DNA of 64,000 nt from Neurospora tetraspora (lineage: Eukaryota > Ascomycota > Sordariomycetes > Sordariales > Sordariaceae), in the NCBI RefSeq assembly GCF_033439725.1, contig NW_026944386.1:1302001-1366000 (forward strand), in the 5' to 3' direction. Each line of letters starts with the position of its first letter. The first letter of the stretch is position 1. A program made the position numbers and the translations under genes. Positions 1-10,065 of the stretch are shown here, one piece after another. A model generated the notes under the pieces. The model was not told the origin of the DNA and ran no database searches. It saw only the letters and a program-made list of their open reading frames with translations.

Positions 1-2
1 CA

Positions 3-293
3 TGGATAGATACCAATCACGCCGGAGCCGGTGGACCCGGTCTCGGCATGGAGGCCGATGACGGCAACGGGATGGTTCCGGAACCAATAGGTGCCGAAAC
101 GGATGGGTTCAACGGCATGGTTGATACGCTCGTCAAGGGCATGTTCATTGGGTTTGTGTTTCCCTTGGGGGCTATTGCTTGGTTGTTGAGGGAGGAGGGC
201 ATGTTGTCGAAGCGGTGGCGGGTTTCTATTGCGTTTGGGGTAGTGTTTGGGTTTGGGATTGGGGTGTTGAGGGCGTTTTCGGCTGATCCGTAG
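3..293 (+). CDS. DSC3: Dsc3-like Golgi E3 ligase subunit, C-terminal end (partial)
   Basis: The frame is open from base 3 to a TAG at 291-293, so this is the 3' end of a gene that begins outside the window. The last 96 residues have a Gly-rich linker, a hydrophobic stretch containing G-F-V-F-P-L-G, then W-L-L-R-E-E-G, and a second hydrophobic segment near the end. This two-helix layout around a W-L-L-R-E-E-G loop is what I know from the C-terminal domain of fungal Dsc3 (DUF2407). Dsc3 is a subunit of the Golgi Dsc E3 ubiquitin ligase, which activates SREBP and degrades membrane proteins. The ubiquitin-like N-terminal domain would lie upstream and cannot be checked. The match rests on one short domain, so other two-helix membrane tails are possible. 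Confidence 0.68.
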   Translation, partial: WIDTNHAGAGGPGLGMEADDGNGMVPEPIGAETDGFNGMVDTLVKGMFIGFVFPLGAIAWLLREEGMLSKRWRVSIAFGVVFGFGIGVLRAFSADP

Positions 294-984
294 GGGAGTC
301 AGAGTTAGGATCCGTTGGTGAGGCGGGCTGGAAACGTGGTTGGGGATATGGCGCGCTGGGTCGGAGCGTGGGAGTTCTGCCGGTTCGTGGTTGCGTTTGG
401 TATCTTGTCTTGGTCTATCTATAGACTTGTTGAGGGAGTTCGGTCTTTGGTAGAGGAGGAATGATTGGGATCTAACCAGCCTTTTTTACTTGTAAATATC
501 TGTCACAGAACTGGGTTGTTTTTGAGGACGGAGGAGGTTGACGGGAAACGAAAAGCGAGATACAGCGGTTTGCTTTGGGGGTATATGTTTCGGAGAAAAT
601 ACCCTTATTGACCTTATGAGCAGTCGCTTGAGGCAAATGTATAACTTAAGAAACGCGGAGCATAATTGAACAATTAACCACTTCGTGCCCACACGGCAAA
701 TGCTGTCTTTGGTAGGTATCCTGAATTACACTTTCTCTTTAATCCATCCGGTCAGGTTCTATTTGTATGTAGCCCGTACTTCCCCTCCTCTCATAAACGA
801 CCATGACACCGCTGGTATCTATGCACATGTACAAAACGCCCATTGTTATGCAAAAGACTCCCATGTTCCTGAAAATGCAAAAGAATATCCATTGCCTAAC
901 AATAACCCAACTCCAGAATGCAGAGCCAACCAGAGAATGCTAAACAACTTATTCGTTTCAATAACTTCAAACCAAATCCCAACT
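294..984. other. Intergenic, convergent 3' ends
   Basis: This stretch lies between the end of the Dsc3-like gene and the end of the Ima1-like gene, which converge. Short frames here have no recognisable content. I see no RNA gene or repeat. Confidence 0.6.
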
Positions 985-3219
985 TCACTGGTCCTTCTTC
1001 TTCGCAGGCGTCGACCTGAACGTCAGCAACCCACCACCTAACCAACCCCTGCTCTTCTTCTCAGCCTCCACCCTCTCCGCCTCCCGTTGCTCCTCCTCCT
1101 CCTGACTCAAGCTAAAACTACGACCTAGCATTTCGGAGAGCGAGTTCCGGGGATCGTTCTGCGGCGGAGGCACAAAGAACTTGGGCGGCGCAAAAGCAAC
1201 TCGTGCCGGGGTTGGATCGATTCCCGTATCCTCTCCAGCATCTCTCCTCATAGTCATGGTCATATGGTCGTTGTTATTGATCCTCCCGAGAATCTGGTTC
1301 TGCGGGGTGTTGACGAGCGCAGAGCTTCCGAAGGATGGTATCCCTGTGCCTGGCCGAGGTGCCGTGTTGCGAGGGGCAATGATGCGTGGTTGTTTGGTAA
1401 GGTAGTTGTTCAACCTCTGAGCGGGCGCTGTTGGCGCTGGCGGTACGCGGTACCAGAAGGGTCCCTTGTTCTCGTCGGTAGGAGCTTCGTTAAAGCCTTG
1501 GTTTTCTCGCTGGCCAACGGTTTGGAAGGCGCGATATTGTGACTGAGTAGGCGTCCAATCCATTTCCTGCGTGTAAGCAGCCGCTGCTGACCTTGTGTTG
1601 GCAGCTGGACCAAGAGACGAGAAAGAAGGGCCAGTGCCAGAGCTAGCGCCAGTACCAAAGCGGCGTGGTGTTGGGGAGAATGGAGACCCTGGAGTGGCCG
1701 GAACATTAGACCTTCCTACCCGTGGCACGAAGAATGGTGAATGGTCTATTGATGGTGTTGGGGAGGCCGGGCTGGATGGGCCATTGACGATCTCATCCAG
1801 CAAGTCAACCATGACCTTGATTTCGTCTGGCTTTTCATCTGGTGTCGTGGCCGGAGCCGGAGCCGGAGCCGGCGCTGGAGCTGGGGCCGGTGTCAGTGAT
1901 GATGAGAATGAAGATCGCGCAGCAAGTAACTGGGCCGATGGCTTCACTGCTCTTCCTGATCGTCTCGGACCCGTAGCTGCTGCTGCCGTATTTGCCGTTG
2001 TCGGCCTATATGTAGATGGTTGTATTACAGATCCGCCTTGTGGTGCGGATGGTTTAGAGGTGTTTCCAAATAGGGGCGCCATGTCGATACGGATAGCGCG
2101 AGGAGCGAGGAAGTGAACCTAGAAGCAGATGTTAGTCATGATTGGAGTACAAAGGGGTCATCAAGATGACTTACAAGAATAGCAAAGCCGGCCCAAAAAA
2201 CATGCGCGGCTGCCGGCATATTCAGGTCTGCTTGCTCAGGGCCAGCTAGGATGGGTAACCGCCTGACCCAAAATCGCATAAAGACTAGAATGAGCTGATA
2301 CATGTACCAGGCTCGGAACCCAGTTATGTGTTTTGTGAAGCCTCGGTGTAGCTGAGGATACCGTGGATTCCACCAGACACTTAGGACCGCGGTAGTGAGA
2401 CTCCAGCTACTCAACCGGTCGGTTGACGGCAAAACGTTGAAAACCCAAAAGCATGTATTCACAGCTCTCAGAGCCCATTGATTCGGCGTTTCACCCAATT
2501 GCGTTACGATGGCCGCCTTGAACAGCATGAGCATTATGGAGAGATGCCAAAGGAGTTGAAGCACCAAGCTAGCAGTCCGTAGCCACCTTCCCAAAGAGTC
2601 GAAGACGTTCAGCCAACTCCATCCTGTAACCTGCTGTCGCTGCTTGTTGCTTCTCTCTATCATCCGGAGTAAGACATCGGTTTTTGCCGTGTAAGCCGCT
2701 TCGCTTAGTTTCTTCTGGACGCGCGGTTCGCACTCGGCGCACATTTGAGGATAGAGGCGCTCTTGTAAACGTCGGAACTTGTAGATGTTCCTACATCGCT
2801 CTTCGTATTCAGAATCGTCGGGGTCCGGAAGATACTGGGCCAGGACAGCTCGAAGCTTGTCCTGGTTGGCCAGACACTTGTTGCAAAAGACGCTGGCGCT
2901 CGAGGAACCGACGGTGGGCGAGGTAGCTCGCGTCGTGGCAAACTTGGCAGGACTTGCCTCGTACTCGGTCGCTACAGGAGGATCGGTGATGTCGCCATTC
3001 TAGCGGAGTAAAAAGAAAGGCGTCAGTAAATCGTGACAGTATGCGCCAGCCAGGTAGGCTGCATAGATACGAGACAGCAGGGAGACCTACGCCATCAAGG
3101 TAGTTGGTCGCGTCGCAATTCCGACACTCGAAGTTGCGAATGGAGCTGTTCCATGGTGTCGAGGTCTTGCGGCCACAATAGAAACATGTTAGATATCGAG
3201 TCCTGTTTAGTCTGGGCAT
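985..3219 (-). CDS. IMA1: Ima1-like inner nuclear membrane protein
   Basis: There are three exons on the minus strand, 3219-3091, 2999-2175 and 2118-985, giving 695 residues. Both introns (91 and 56 nt) have GT...AG ends and joining them keeps the frame. The N-terminus holds two Cys pairs (C-F-Y-C-G and C-R-N-C) followed by D-A-T-N-Y-L-D-G and N-G-D-I-T-D-P-P. This is the Ima1 N-terminal zinc-binding domain shared by S. pombe Ima1 and animal Samp1/NET5, integral proteins of the inner nuclear membrane that couple heterochromatin to the cytoskeleton. Several hydrophobic segments follow in exon 2. Exon 3 encodes a long Pro/Ser-rich tail with an Ala-Pro repeat (DNA near 1,850-1,890), probably disordered and nucleoplasmic. 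A second in-frame ATG lies 24 bases upstream at 3243; I prefer 3219 because M-P-R-L sits directly before the conserved domain. Confidence 0.82.
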
Positions 3220-4186
3220 CTCTTGGGCTGGTTGCGCGTTCACGCGATGCCCATTGCAGGATGTTTTCGATTTCCAGAAAGCGGCGCGATGCCGTTCTTT
3301 GCGACACTGGCAAAGCTTCCTTCGAGTATGTCCCCAACCGCTGAAGATAATCGCAGGTATCCGAAACCAAGAGCTCAGTTTGTCGTGGGGTGGTTCCTCT
3401 TTTTATAGGTGATTGTTGGATCGGATTGTCGTCTTGCGTGGTGAATGGTTCAGGTTCTCAATGGATCAAGGAAAGATGGAATGGGAATGGAAGCGACATG
3501 CGGCTTTGCGAAAGAGGAGCTCTCCCCATCCATTCTGCCAGGCGGTCGGTCAACTTTTTAGCGGCCTGAGCCGCCAAATGCGCCCAAACCGCGGCCCTGG
3601 GGCAAGTGCCAAGCTGTCCCGTAGGCGGTCGTCAGATCTCCCGTTGCACCAGTGGGGCCACCGTCGTCATTCCGCCATTCGGCAGATCATCAGGGGTGTG
3701 TTCTCTCTCTTTCAGGGGTTTCAGTTGGCCCAAGCTTCATTTCGTGCCCGTAAAGTGACATGGCGTAGGTACAGCACCACCTTTGTTGTCATCTTTCCAC
3801 ATCCGATTGAAGGGCCTTTGATCTCAATATCCAGATCATATATCAAGCTCTTGATCTTGTCATCTTACACTCCGCTTAACTCGAGACACCCTGTGCCAAG
3901 TATGGCAATTATATGAGCGAGTCTAGCTTGTTCACCTTCAGATGGCATTTAGTGGTGAATGTTGACAAACGCCAGCTTCTTGTTACATCAAGTTCCCCTT
4001 TTTGGGCTTGTTTATCTAGCCCCTTTCTTTGGAAGGCATGAGTTAGGAAACCCTGGAACGAAACACGTTCAGAAGATTCTACAAAGTGACAACCGCAAGT
4101 CCCCAGCTCCAATATGTAAAGAATGTAAAACTAATTTTATCATCAGAGTCTAAAAGAATCCTTGGGCCTTATCAGTCGGTTCCAGA
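3220..4186. promoter_or_regulatory. Divergent intergenic region, IMA1 / ALG14
   Basis: The IMA1 and ALG14 start codons face away from each other across this 967-bp stretch, so it must carry both promoters. An open frame of 167 codons at 3413-3916 shows no domain or coding character that I recognise and is treated as chance. I can name no binding site with confidence. Confidence 0.5.
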
Positions 4187-5182
4187 ATGGCCCCTCCGAC
4201 TTCAGTGTCCGTTCAGACGGGCGAGGAAGAGCTAAAGCCCGACACCAGAGCTGAGACCTACTCTCAGTTACAGATTGAGACTTTGAGCAGCATCAACTTG
4301 ACAGTCGCCTTCTTTGTTGGAGGTGCTGCGTCTTCTGCCGCAATTGGGCTTGTGCTCTCCAGTCTCTCATGGTTGTGGCTCATCACCTTCGTCATCACCC
4401 TCGGGGTAGTGCTTGCTACCTTCATAGTCTACCGGCATTTTGAAATAATAGGGCGGCGTCAAAGACCGGGTGGTAGCTGGCTCGTCGCCAGCAATGCGCC
4501 CCAGACCAGTACCGTTGGCGCGCAAGTGCCCAACACCACCTCTCTCCCTGCCGTCTACTTCACATACATACTTGGCTCTGGCGGGCACACTGCTGAGATG
4601 ATTGAGACCATCAGGCAGTCATTTCGTGGCCAGGCAAACATGCACCGGCGGTACATTATCTCCACTGGAGACACTTCCTCCCTCGCCAAGGCCCGTCTTC
4701 TGGAATCGACCATCAAGGACGCCTATCCTGGAGAAGATGCTCGAGCAGGCACCTCTGATATCTTTTTGATCCGCCGTGCTCGCAAGGTCCATCAGCCGTT
4801 CTATACGGCACCCTTTACCTGCCTTGTATCCGCCTTTCATGCCGCCAACGCCCTCACACGGATTCCCAACTTGCGGTCGACAAAGGAAAGTGGAAAGGAG
4901 TTCACATACCCGCATGTGATCGTCACAAATGGACCTGCCAACGGCTTTGTTGTTTGTTTTGTGGCCCACTTGCTCAAGATATTCTACCTCATTCCGGAGA
5001 ACAGGGCCAAAATGGTGTACATCGAGACCTGGGCCAGGTCTAGGACGATGAGTCTGACGGGGAAGCTGTTCTTAAAAACGGGCATTGCTGATGTTGTCGG
5101 TGTGCAGCACCAGAGTCTGGCGGATATATTCAAGGGTAGTCAGTATATCGGGCCGGTGTCTGCCGGGTTCCTTCGAAAATAG
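4187..5182 (+). CDS. ALG14: UDP-GlcNAc transferase subunit Alg14
   Basis: An uninterrupted frame of 331 residues. It carries the Alg14 motifs in order: G-S-G-G-H-T-A-E-M near residues 127-135, the segment V-I-V-T-N-G-P-A-N-G, and near the C-terminus Y-I-E-T-W-A-R followed by G-V-Q-H-Q-S. Alg14 is the ER membrane anchor that recruits catalytic Alg13 to the cytosolic face of the ER; together they add the second GlcNAc to dolichol-PP-GlcNAc in N-glycan assembly. The protein has an N-terminal extension of about 120 residues with two hydrophobic stretches (roughly 40-58 and 61-82), longer than the yeast protein, which agrees with its anchoring role. The ATG at 4187 is the first in frame and follows a non-coding stretch. 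Confidence 0.93.
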   Translation: MAPPTSVSVQTGEEELKPDTRAETYSQLQIETLSSINLTVAFFVGGAASSAAIGLVLSSLSWLWLITFVITLGVVLATFIVYRHFEIIGRRQRPGGSWLVASNAPQTSTVGAQVPNTTSLPAVYFTYILGSGGHTAEMIETIRQSFRGQANMHRRYIISTGDTSSLAKARLLESTIKDAYPGEDARAGTSDIFLIRRARKVHQPFYTAPFTCLVSAFHAANALTRIPNLRSTKESGKEFTYPHVIVTNGPANGFVVCFVAHLLKIFYLIPENRAKMVYIETWARSRTMSLTGKLFLKTGIADVVGVQHQSLADIFKGSQYIGPVSAGFLRK

Positions 5183-5363
5183 GCGGCAGGGCTCCGGAAT
5201 CACATGTATTTGTACAAAGTCTCTTTCCCTCTCTATATGTACGAAGAGACATGGTATTCTTACAGTTGTACACGAGTGGGCCGGCGTCGTCTTTCCCAGA
5301 CACGGATGGGTATCAACCACGGTACACCACTCCCTCCTTCCCCTTTTACTCCAACTCTTTCCC

Positions 5364-6176
5364 TTAAGGCTGCGCGAGCAGCTCATCCTCCTCGGCTCCC
5401 TCGAGCGCAGAGTTGTCGACGACGTTGGTGTACATGGAAGCCCTGGCAGACTCCTGGCGGGCGATCTCGGTCGTAGCCCACTTCTTCCAGCTCTCATACG
5501 TCCTGTTCTCGAGCTCCATGCCGACTGCCAGAAGGTCCTTGCCAAAGTAGCCACCAACCATGCGGGCCTCCTCGGCGGCTATCCTGCGCTCCATCTGCTC
5601 CAGCTGCCTCAACTTGTAGAACTCGTGGCGCGCCTTGTCGTAGGCTTCCTGCTTGGTCATGCCCTGGCGCTCCATGAGCCAGAGCTGGCGTTGAACGACA
5701 CTATAGTTTGCGATTAGGGTTAGTATCCGATTTTCATGCCCATCCGCCTGGCTTTTGTGCCATGTGCAATGCGCCCATCCAACAACGTACCTCTCGCCGG
5801 ACAAAGGCATGCCGCGTTGCCTGAGACCCTTGGACCAGTCAAGGAAACGGGCGTCCTTGCCATCCAACTCAATAATCATCCTAGGCCTGGCCAACTCCCA
5901 CGGGTGGTCGCGGTAGAAGTCGCGGCGCAACTCATCTTCGGGATAGACGATCTTGGTGGGCTTAAAGAGGTTGCGAGGCTTGCGCGCTCGCGGGTTCGGC
6001 GGAGAGTGCTGGATGGGATACGGCCTGGTGCTGATCTCGGCGGGGGGGATGGACTCGATGGCCTTGAGCCACAGTGGTGGGTTCCGTGGTGGCAGGCCAG
6101 AGACAATGTTGGTGGCAGCAGCCTCGCTAGCCCTCTGGTAGACCTTTGCGGCCTGGAAGATGCGCCCCTTGCCCAT
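5364..6176 (-). CDS. RSM25: Mitochondrial small-subunit ribosomal protein mS23 (Rsm25)
   Basis: Two exons, 6176-5791 and 5700-5364, give 240 residues. The N-terminus (M-G-K-G-R-I-F), the segment [10 protein letters not shown], the joined [12 protein letters not shown] and the E-F-Y-x-L-R region are typical of fungal mS23/Rsm25, a structural protein of the mitochondrial small ribosomal subunit. The intron (5790-5701) is 90 nt and has no in-frame stop, so an uncorrected reading runs straight through it. The spliced junction S-G-E-S-V-V-Q-R matches the family better. An upstream in-frame ATG at 6233 would add 19 residues; I chose 6176 because family members start with M-G-[KR]. Confidence 0.9.
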   Translation of the reverse strand: MGKGRIFQAAKVYQRASEAAATNIVSGLPPRNPPLWLKAIESIPPAEISTRPYPIQHSPPNPRARKPRNLFKPTKIVYPEDELRRDFYRDHPWELARPRMIIELDGKDARFLDWSKGLRQRGMPLSGERYVVGWAHCTWHKSQADGHENRILTLIANYSVVQRQLWLMERQGMTKQEAYDKARHEFYKLRQLEQMERRIAAEEARMVGGYFGKDLLAVGMELENRTYESWKKWATTEIARQESARASMYTNVVDNSALEGAEEDELLAQP

Positions 6177-7073
6177 CTTGTCCGGTCGTCGCTGGCGGCG
6201 TTCGGGTGTTGTGGAGGGAATTACTGGAGACAATCGACGGCGGCGGTGATGTTAGTTGAGATCAGAGGACCATTGGCGGATTCGGCGGTCCTTTCGTCCC
6301 TCAGATTCCCTCCCAAGGCAAAGGCAAGGCTACGAGGTTATGGGGTGTGTATACCTGTGTAAGGTAATGATAATACACTGCGCTGCGTACAATGGATTCC
6401 CTCAACCGCCAAACCTATCGTTATCGCTATTTGCTAGCTTAGGTTTGTACAGAAAAGTGGGGCTTTGCCTTTTGGAGACACGCGGGACCGAGACGACCTC
6501 GTTGCCGGCAGCCCGCGCGACCTGTTGTCCGCCTGCCGCGAGCGAGCAATTGGGAGGACGTGCCGGCAAAAAAATTGTTCCCCTCCCCGCGATTGAGCGA
6601 CCAAGGTACCTGGCTAGGCGCTTATCGATAACAGAAGCTCTGGAGCCCGGCGGAGACTGGAGACCTGAGCGAAGTGTTCCCCTCTTCTTAGGCAGGGGTG
6701 CGCTCACGGCAAGGTACCTGGAGCTGTTGCCTCTGTCCAGTCCATGTACCCCAACTTTTTCTCATTTATCGCGTCGCCCACCCGACCCCAGTTTCCTGTC
6801 TTCATGACTCGAGTTCTCCCCATTCTCCCCATACTTCCCCGCCCTCCACGGACCTGACGCCCTGACCAATTCGACTTGTTCGCGATCCAATTCGCCAGTA
6901 ACCGCGACCGCATCGATTGCGCAGCAGCCAGCAGCTTGCGACGACGGGCACGGTGATCGCATCTCGTCTGAGCTCTCCTCCATCGAACTGCGGCCGGAAC
7001 TCGTGGGCAAAGGCAAGGAGGAAGGAGGGGTTGGGCTGAATGGGCAGGCCATCATGTTGGACGACGGCAGCTC
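6177..7073. promoter_or_regulatory. Divergent intergenic region, mS23 / PPR gene
   Basis: This stretch separates two divergently transcribed genes for mitochondrial proteins and should hold both promoters. Just before the PPR start there are two out-of-frame ATGs, at 7040 and 7054. The second opens a 7-codon frame whose TGA (7075-7077) overlaps the PPR ATG at 7074. These upstream frames could dampen translation or may mean the main start is misplaced. Confidence 0.45.
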
Positions 7074-9350
7074 ATGAAAGTCTCCAGCCGATTTGACGGG
7101 TCGATATGCGGCACCATCTTCTTGCATCGTCCGTCGTGGAATTGGTCTGCCATTGCCGCCTCCGCAACCGCAATTGATGCCACCAGTTCCGTGTCGCAAA
7201 CCAGCCAGCGTGACCAAGGCAGCGGACGAAGAAGACAGGTTGCGACAGCAGGCCTCGGCCCAGCACAACAACGACGGCGCTTCCATGGCGGCTGGAGCTC
7301 ACAAAGTGGCCTTGTCGACGGGGCCGCGAGGAGACCCATACGAGGCTCCACCGGTTGCCCGCTACTGACCACCTCATCCCTGCGAGCAACTCCCACCAGT
7401 CTGTCCGGCACGAGCAGCAGACGAGCACTCGACTCCAACTTCTTCCGCTATTCGGTATCCGCTCCCCAGAAGAAGAGCCACACGGCGGCGGCGGCGGCCC
7501 CGGTTTCTGAGCCCGAGCCCGAGCCCGTTGCTGCAGCCGCCCCCGAACCCAGTGCCGATCAGAAGCCCGCCGACTCCGTATTCTTCTCGGCCCCATCCGC
7601 GCTACATGACGATCTATCGACCGAATCCCACTCGGGTGCAAACCCACAATCACAAGAGCCGCTCGAATTCCACTATATTAAGCCCGGTCATCTTACCAAA
7701 GAAGAGCTGCTTGAGCTGGTAGATCCCTATCATGGTCTAGATGGAACGGTCGAAGACCACCTCAAGTTCATTCGCGATCCTCACATGCATAACTATGCGC
7801 CCGCTGACAGGCCCCGGTTCACCTTCGTACAAAACGAAGATGACTACGAGTATCCAGGCCCGGACGAAGTGGTTGGTCTGGACGAGTATGGCCAACATAC
7901 ACTGAGCGATCTCAGGTTTGCTGTGCTCATGCGGCTGCGCACTCCACACAAGATAGACCTTGACACTATCTACGACCTCTACCAACAACTGCCGGAACCG
8001 CGCATGCCCTACATCAATGGTCGGTTGCGACACCAGCTCCTGAAAGCATTAGGGCAGCCTCAGCGGAGGAACTCCAAGTCCATGCTGCGGTATTTCGCCG
8101 TCATAGCGGATGTGAGGAACTGCAGCATGCCCTTGACGGCAGGGGAGTGGAATTGCGCCATCTCTTTCGCAAGTCGATATGTTGGCACTGTCACCGAAAC
8201 CCAGGCGCAGTCTGCCATGAGACTATGGCGCGAAATGGAAGTCGACGCTGGCATCAAGGCGACCGAGGTGACCTTTAACATTCTCTTTGATGTGGCTTCC
8301 AAAGCTGGCAACTTCACCCTCGCCGAAATGATTTACAAAGAAATGGTCAGCCGTGGGCACTATTTCAACCGCTATCACCACGTGAGCTTAATCCATTTCT
8401 TTGGGCTCAAGAGGGAGACCGGTGGACTTCGCGCCGCGTTTCGGGAGATGGTTGAAGCCGGCGAGATGATTGACACGGTTGTCCTCAACGCCGTCATATC
8501 TGGACTGTTGCGATCGGGCGAGGAAGCAGCGGCCGAGCGCATTTATGCTCGCATGGTGGCTTCTATCGCGAAGTGGTCGGAGGCACCGTTCCCGACACGG
8601 AGCTATGCCAGCGATCGCGCCATCACACAGGCGCTGAAGATGATGGCCCGGGTTGCAAAGAAAGCTCCCGAGTTGCAACATAGCTTTCAAGAGATGGTGC
8701 CTATGCATCCAAACCTTCGGACGTATAGTATCCTGGTCAAGTATTACGGCGTTCGGTGCGGAGATCTCTCTTGCGTGGCCAAGTATATCGACGAGATGAA
8801 GCTGTTCGACATCCCTGTTCACGGCTCCATCTTCAAGGTTTTGTTCAAGGCTTTTGACCGCCATGGTGGTTACGCAACTTCGGCATGGAGCGCGAGGCGG
8901 TTAGAATCAATCTATTCGGCCCTGCTAGAAGCCGTAGACGCTGGACGGACACTTGTTCATCACTCGACCCCTCCGCCAGCTGATGAGGAATCGTATCCTG
9001 ATGATCACGTTCAAGAAGACCACCTTCATGAGCCAGTTCAAGTTCAGGAAGAGAATATCCAGGAGGAACACCATCCCGAAAGCTACGACCCTGAAGCCGA
9101 ATTGCCCTACGAAGAGGAGGACTATCAACAAAAGAAAGAATGGGGCGTCGACCGCCCAGGCGTAGAGATCAAGACCTGGTTAGCCATTTGGGTCCTGCGC
9201 GCATTCATGCGGTGCACAAACGGCGACAGAGTCGTCGAAGTCTACGACCAACTCAGGGCCCGCTGGGAGCTCAGCGACAAGGACGAGCTATTCATGGCAG
9301 ACTTTCTGTCTTCGCTTCTGATCGATGGCTCGAGAAGAGGGAAATGGTAA
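7074..9350 (+). CDS. Pentatricopeptide-repeat type mitochondrial protein
   Basis: A single frame of 758 residues. The middle (roughly residues 290-600) is built of helical pairs with repeat-like lines such as T-F-N-I-L-F-D-V-A-S-K-A-G-N followed by A-E-M-I-Y-K-E-M, and later V-L-N-A-V-I-S-G-L-L-R-S-G-E. These are the marks of PPR repeats, which bind organellar RNA to control processing, stability or translation. A low-complexity Glu/Pro/Ala segment lies near residues 140-165 and an acidic Glu/His/Gln-rich segment near 640-690. The first 130 residues are rich in Arg, Ser and Ala with few acidic residues, fitting a mitochondrial presequence but poorly conserved in look. I do not recognise the exact orthologue; it resembles the large cya-5/Pet309-type fungal PPR proteins only in general plan. 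The true start is uncertain because of upstream ATGs at 7040 and 7054. Confidence 0.72.
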   Translation: MKVSSRFDGSICGTIFLHRPSWNWSAIAASATAIDATSSVSQTSQRDQGSGRRRQVATAGLGPAQQRRRFHGGWSSQSGLVDGAARRPIRGSTGCPLLTTSSLRATPTSLSGTSSRRALDSNFFRYSVSAPQKKSHTAAAAAPVSEPEPEPVAAAAPEPSADQKPADSVFFSAPSALHDDLSTESHSGANPQSQEPLEFHYIKPGHLTKEELLELVDPYHGLDGTVEDHLKFIRDPHMHNYAPADRPRFTFVQNEDDYEYPGPDEVVGLDEYGQHTLSDLRFAVLMRLRTPHKIDLDTIYDLYQQLPEPRMPYINGRLRHQLLKALGQPQRRNSKSMLRYFAVIADVRNCSMPLTAGEWNCAISFASRYVGTVTETQAQSAMRLWREMEVDAGIKATEVTFNILFDVASKAGNFTLAEMIYKEMVSRGHYFNRYHHVSLIHFFGLKRETGGLRAAFREMVEAGEMIDTVVLNAVISGLLRSGEEAAAERIYARMVASIAKWSEAPFPTRSYASDRAITQALKMMARVAKKAPELQHSFQEMVPMHPNLRTYSILVKYYGVRCGDLSCVAKYIDEMKLFDIPVHGSIFKVLFKAFDRHGGYATSAWSARRLESIYSALLEAVDAGRTLVHHSTPPPADEESYPDDHVQEDHLHEPVQVQEENIQEEHHPESYDPEAELPYEEEDYQQKKEWGVDRPGVEIKTWLAIWVLRAFMRCTNGDRVVEVYDQLRARWELSDKDELFMADFLSSLLIDGSRRGKW

Positions 9351-9766
9351 TACAGTACAAGTATATCACGACAGAACATGGAAACACCAGAGACGGACAG
9401 AAGAGGTCTACAACGGGACACAGAACGTCACGGGCACTATCCGTCATGAGCTAATGATGCTTATGCACATATTTTACATATCTACAGATACAGTTGTTGT
9501 TGCTGTTTCATATCTTTTGATGGCGGTGGTGGTTGGACGTTAATGTTCTTTGTATATTGCTTTTATTTTCAGACGCGGACCAGTCGCGTGGTATCTATCT
9601 GCATTTGCATGTTTGGTTGAACCAGAGGGGCGAGCTTAGCGAGCCGGAGTTTGGACTCTGAAGAATCTTTTATGTGGTTGTATGATAGAAGTTAGACTCA
9701 TTGTTAGAGGCGACCAGGAGGGACAGATCATTCAAAGCATTCATGTGACGTTCCATCCACGAACAC

Positions 9767-9855
9767 TACTCGTCAGGCCTAGAAAATCGGCGGCTGACTA
9801 GCGGGAAACCCCCTATCCCGCTAGTCAGCCGCCGATTTTCTAGGCCTGACGAGTA
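9767..9855. mobile_element. Perfect palindrome, possible MITE with TA ends
   Basis: The arms 9767-9806 and 9816-9855 are exact reverse complements over 40 bp, separated by a 9-nt loop (9807-9815). The outermost bases of the palindrome are TA on the left and TA on the right, as expected for a Tc1/mariner-type target duplication around a short foldback element of 85 bp. It lies in the intergenic stretch 9351-10065 between the converging PPR and SEC6 genes, where nothing else is visible. It could instead be a structural hairpin at the transcript 3' ends. It has no coding capacity. Confidence 0.6.
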
Positions 9856-10065
9856 TGCCCACACGAGTGATCACAATCACCATTAGATCGGTGTTCAGTT
9901 CTCTTATTTACTCCCAAAATGTCTTCGCTGTAGCTTACAAAAGCTGGTATCATTATATGCATAGGGCTTCCAACTCCCTTCCCTTTCCACTTCAGCCCAA
10001 CCCCAAGAATCTCCCATCATTAAACTTGATTACTTTCAACTGGGAATATTCACTAGCCAGTCCCC

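Noticed and set aside
3413-3916. Open frame of 167 codons in the IMA1/ALG14 spacer
   Set aside because: No domain or coding character, and it lies in the promoter region of two solid genes.
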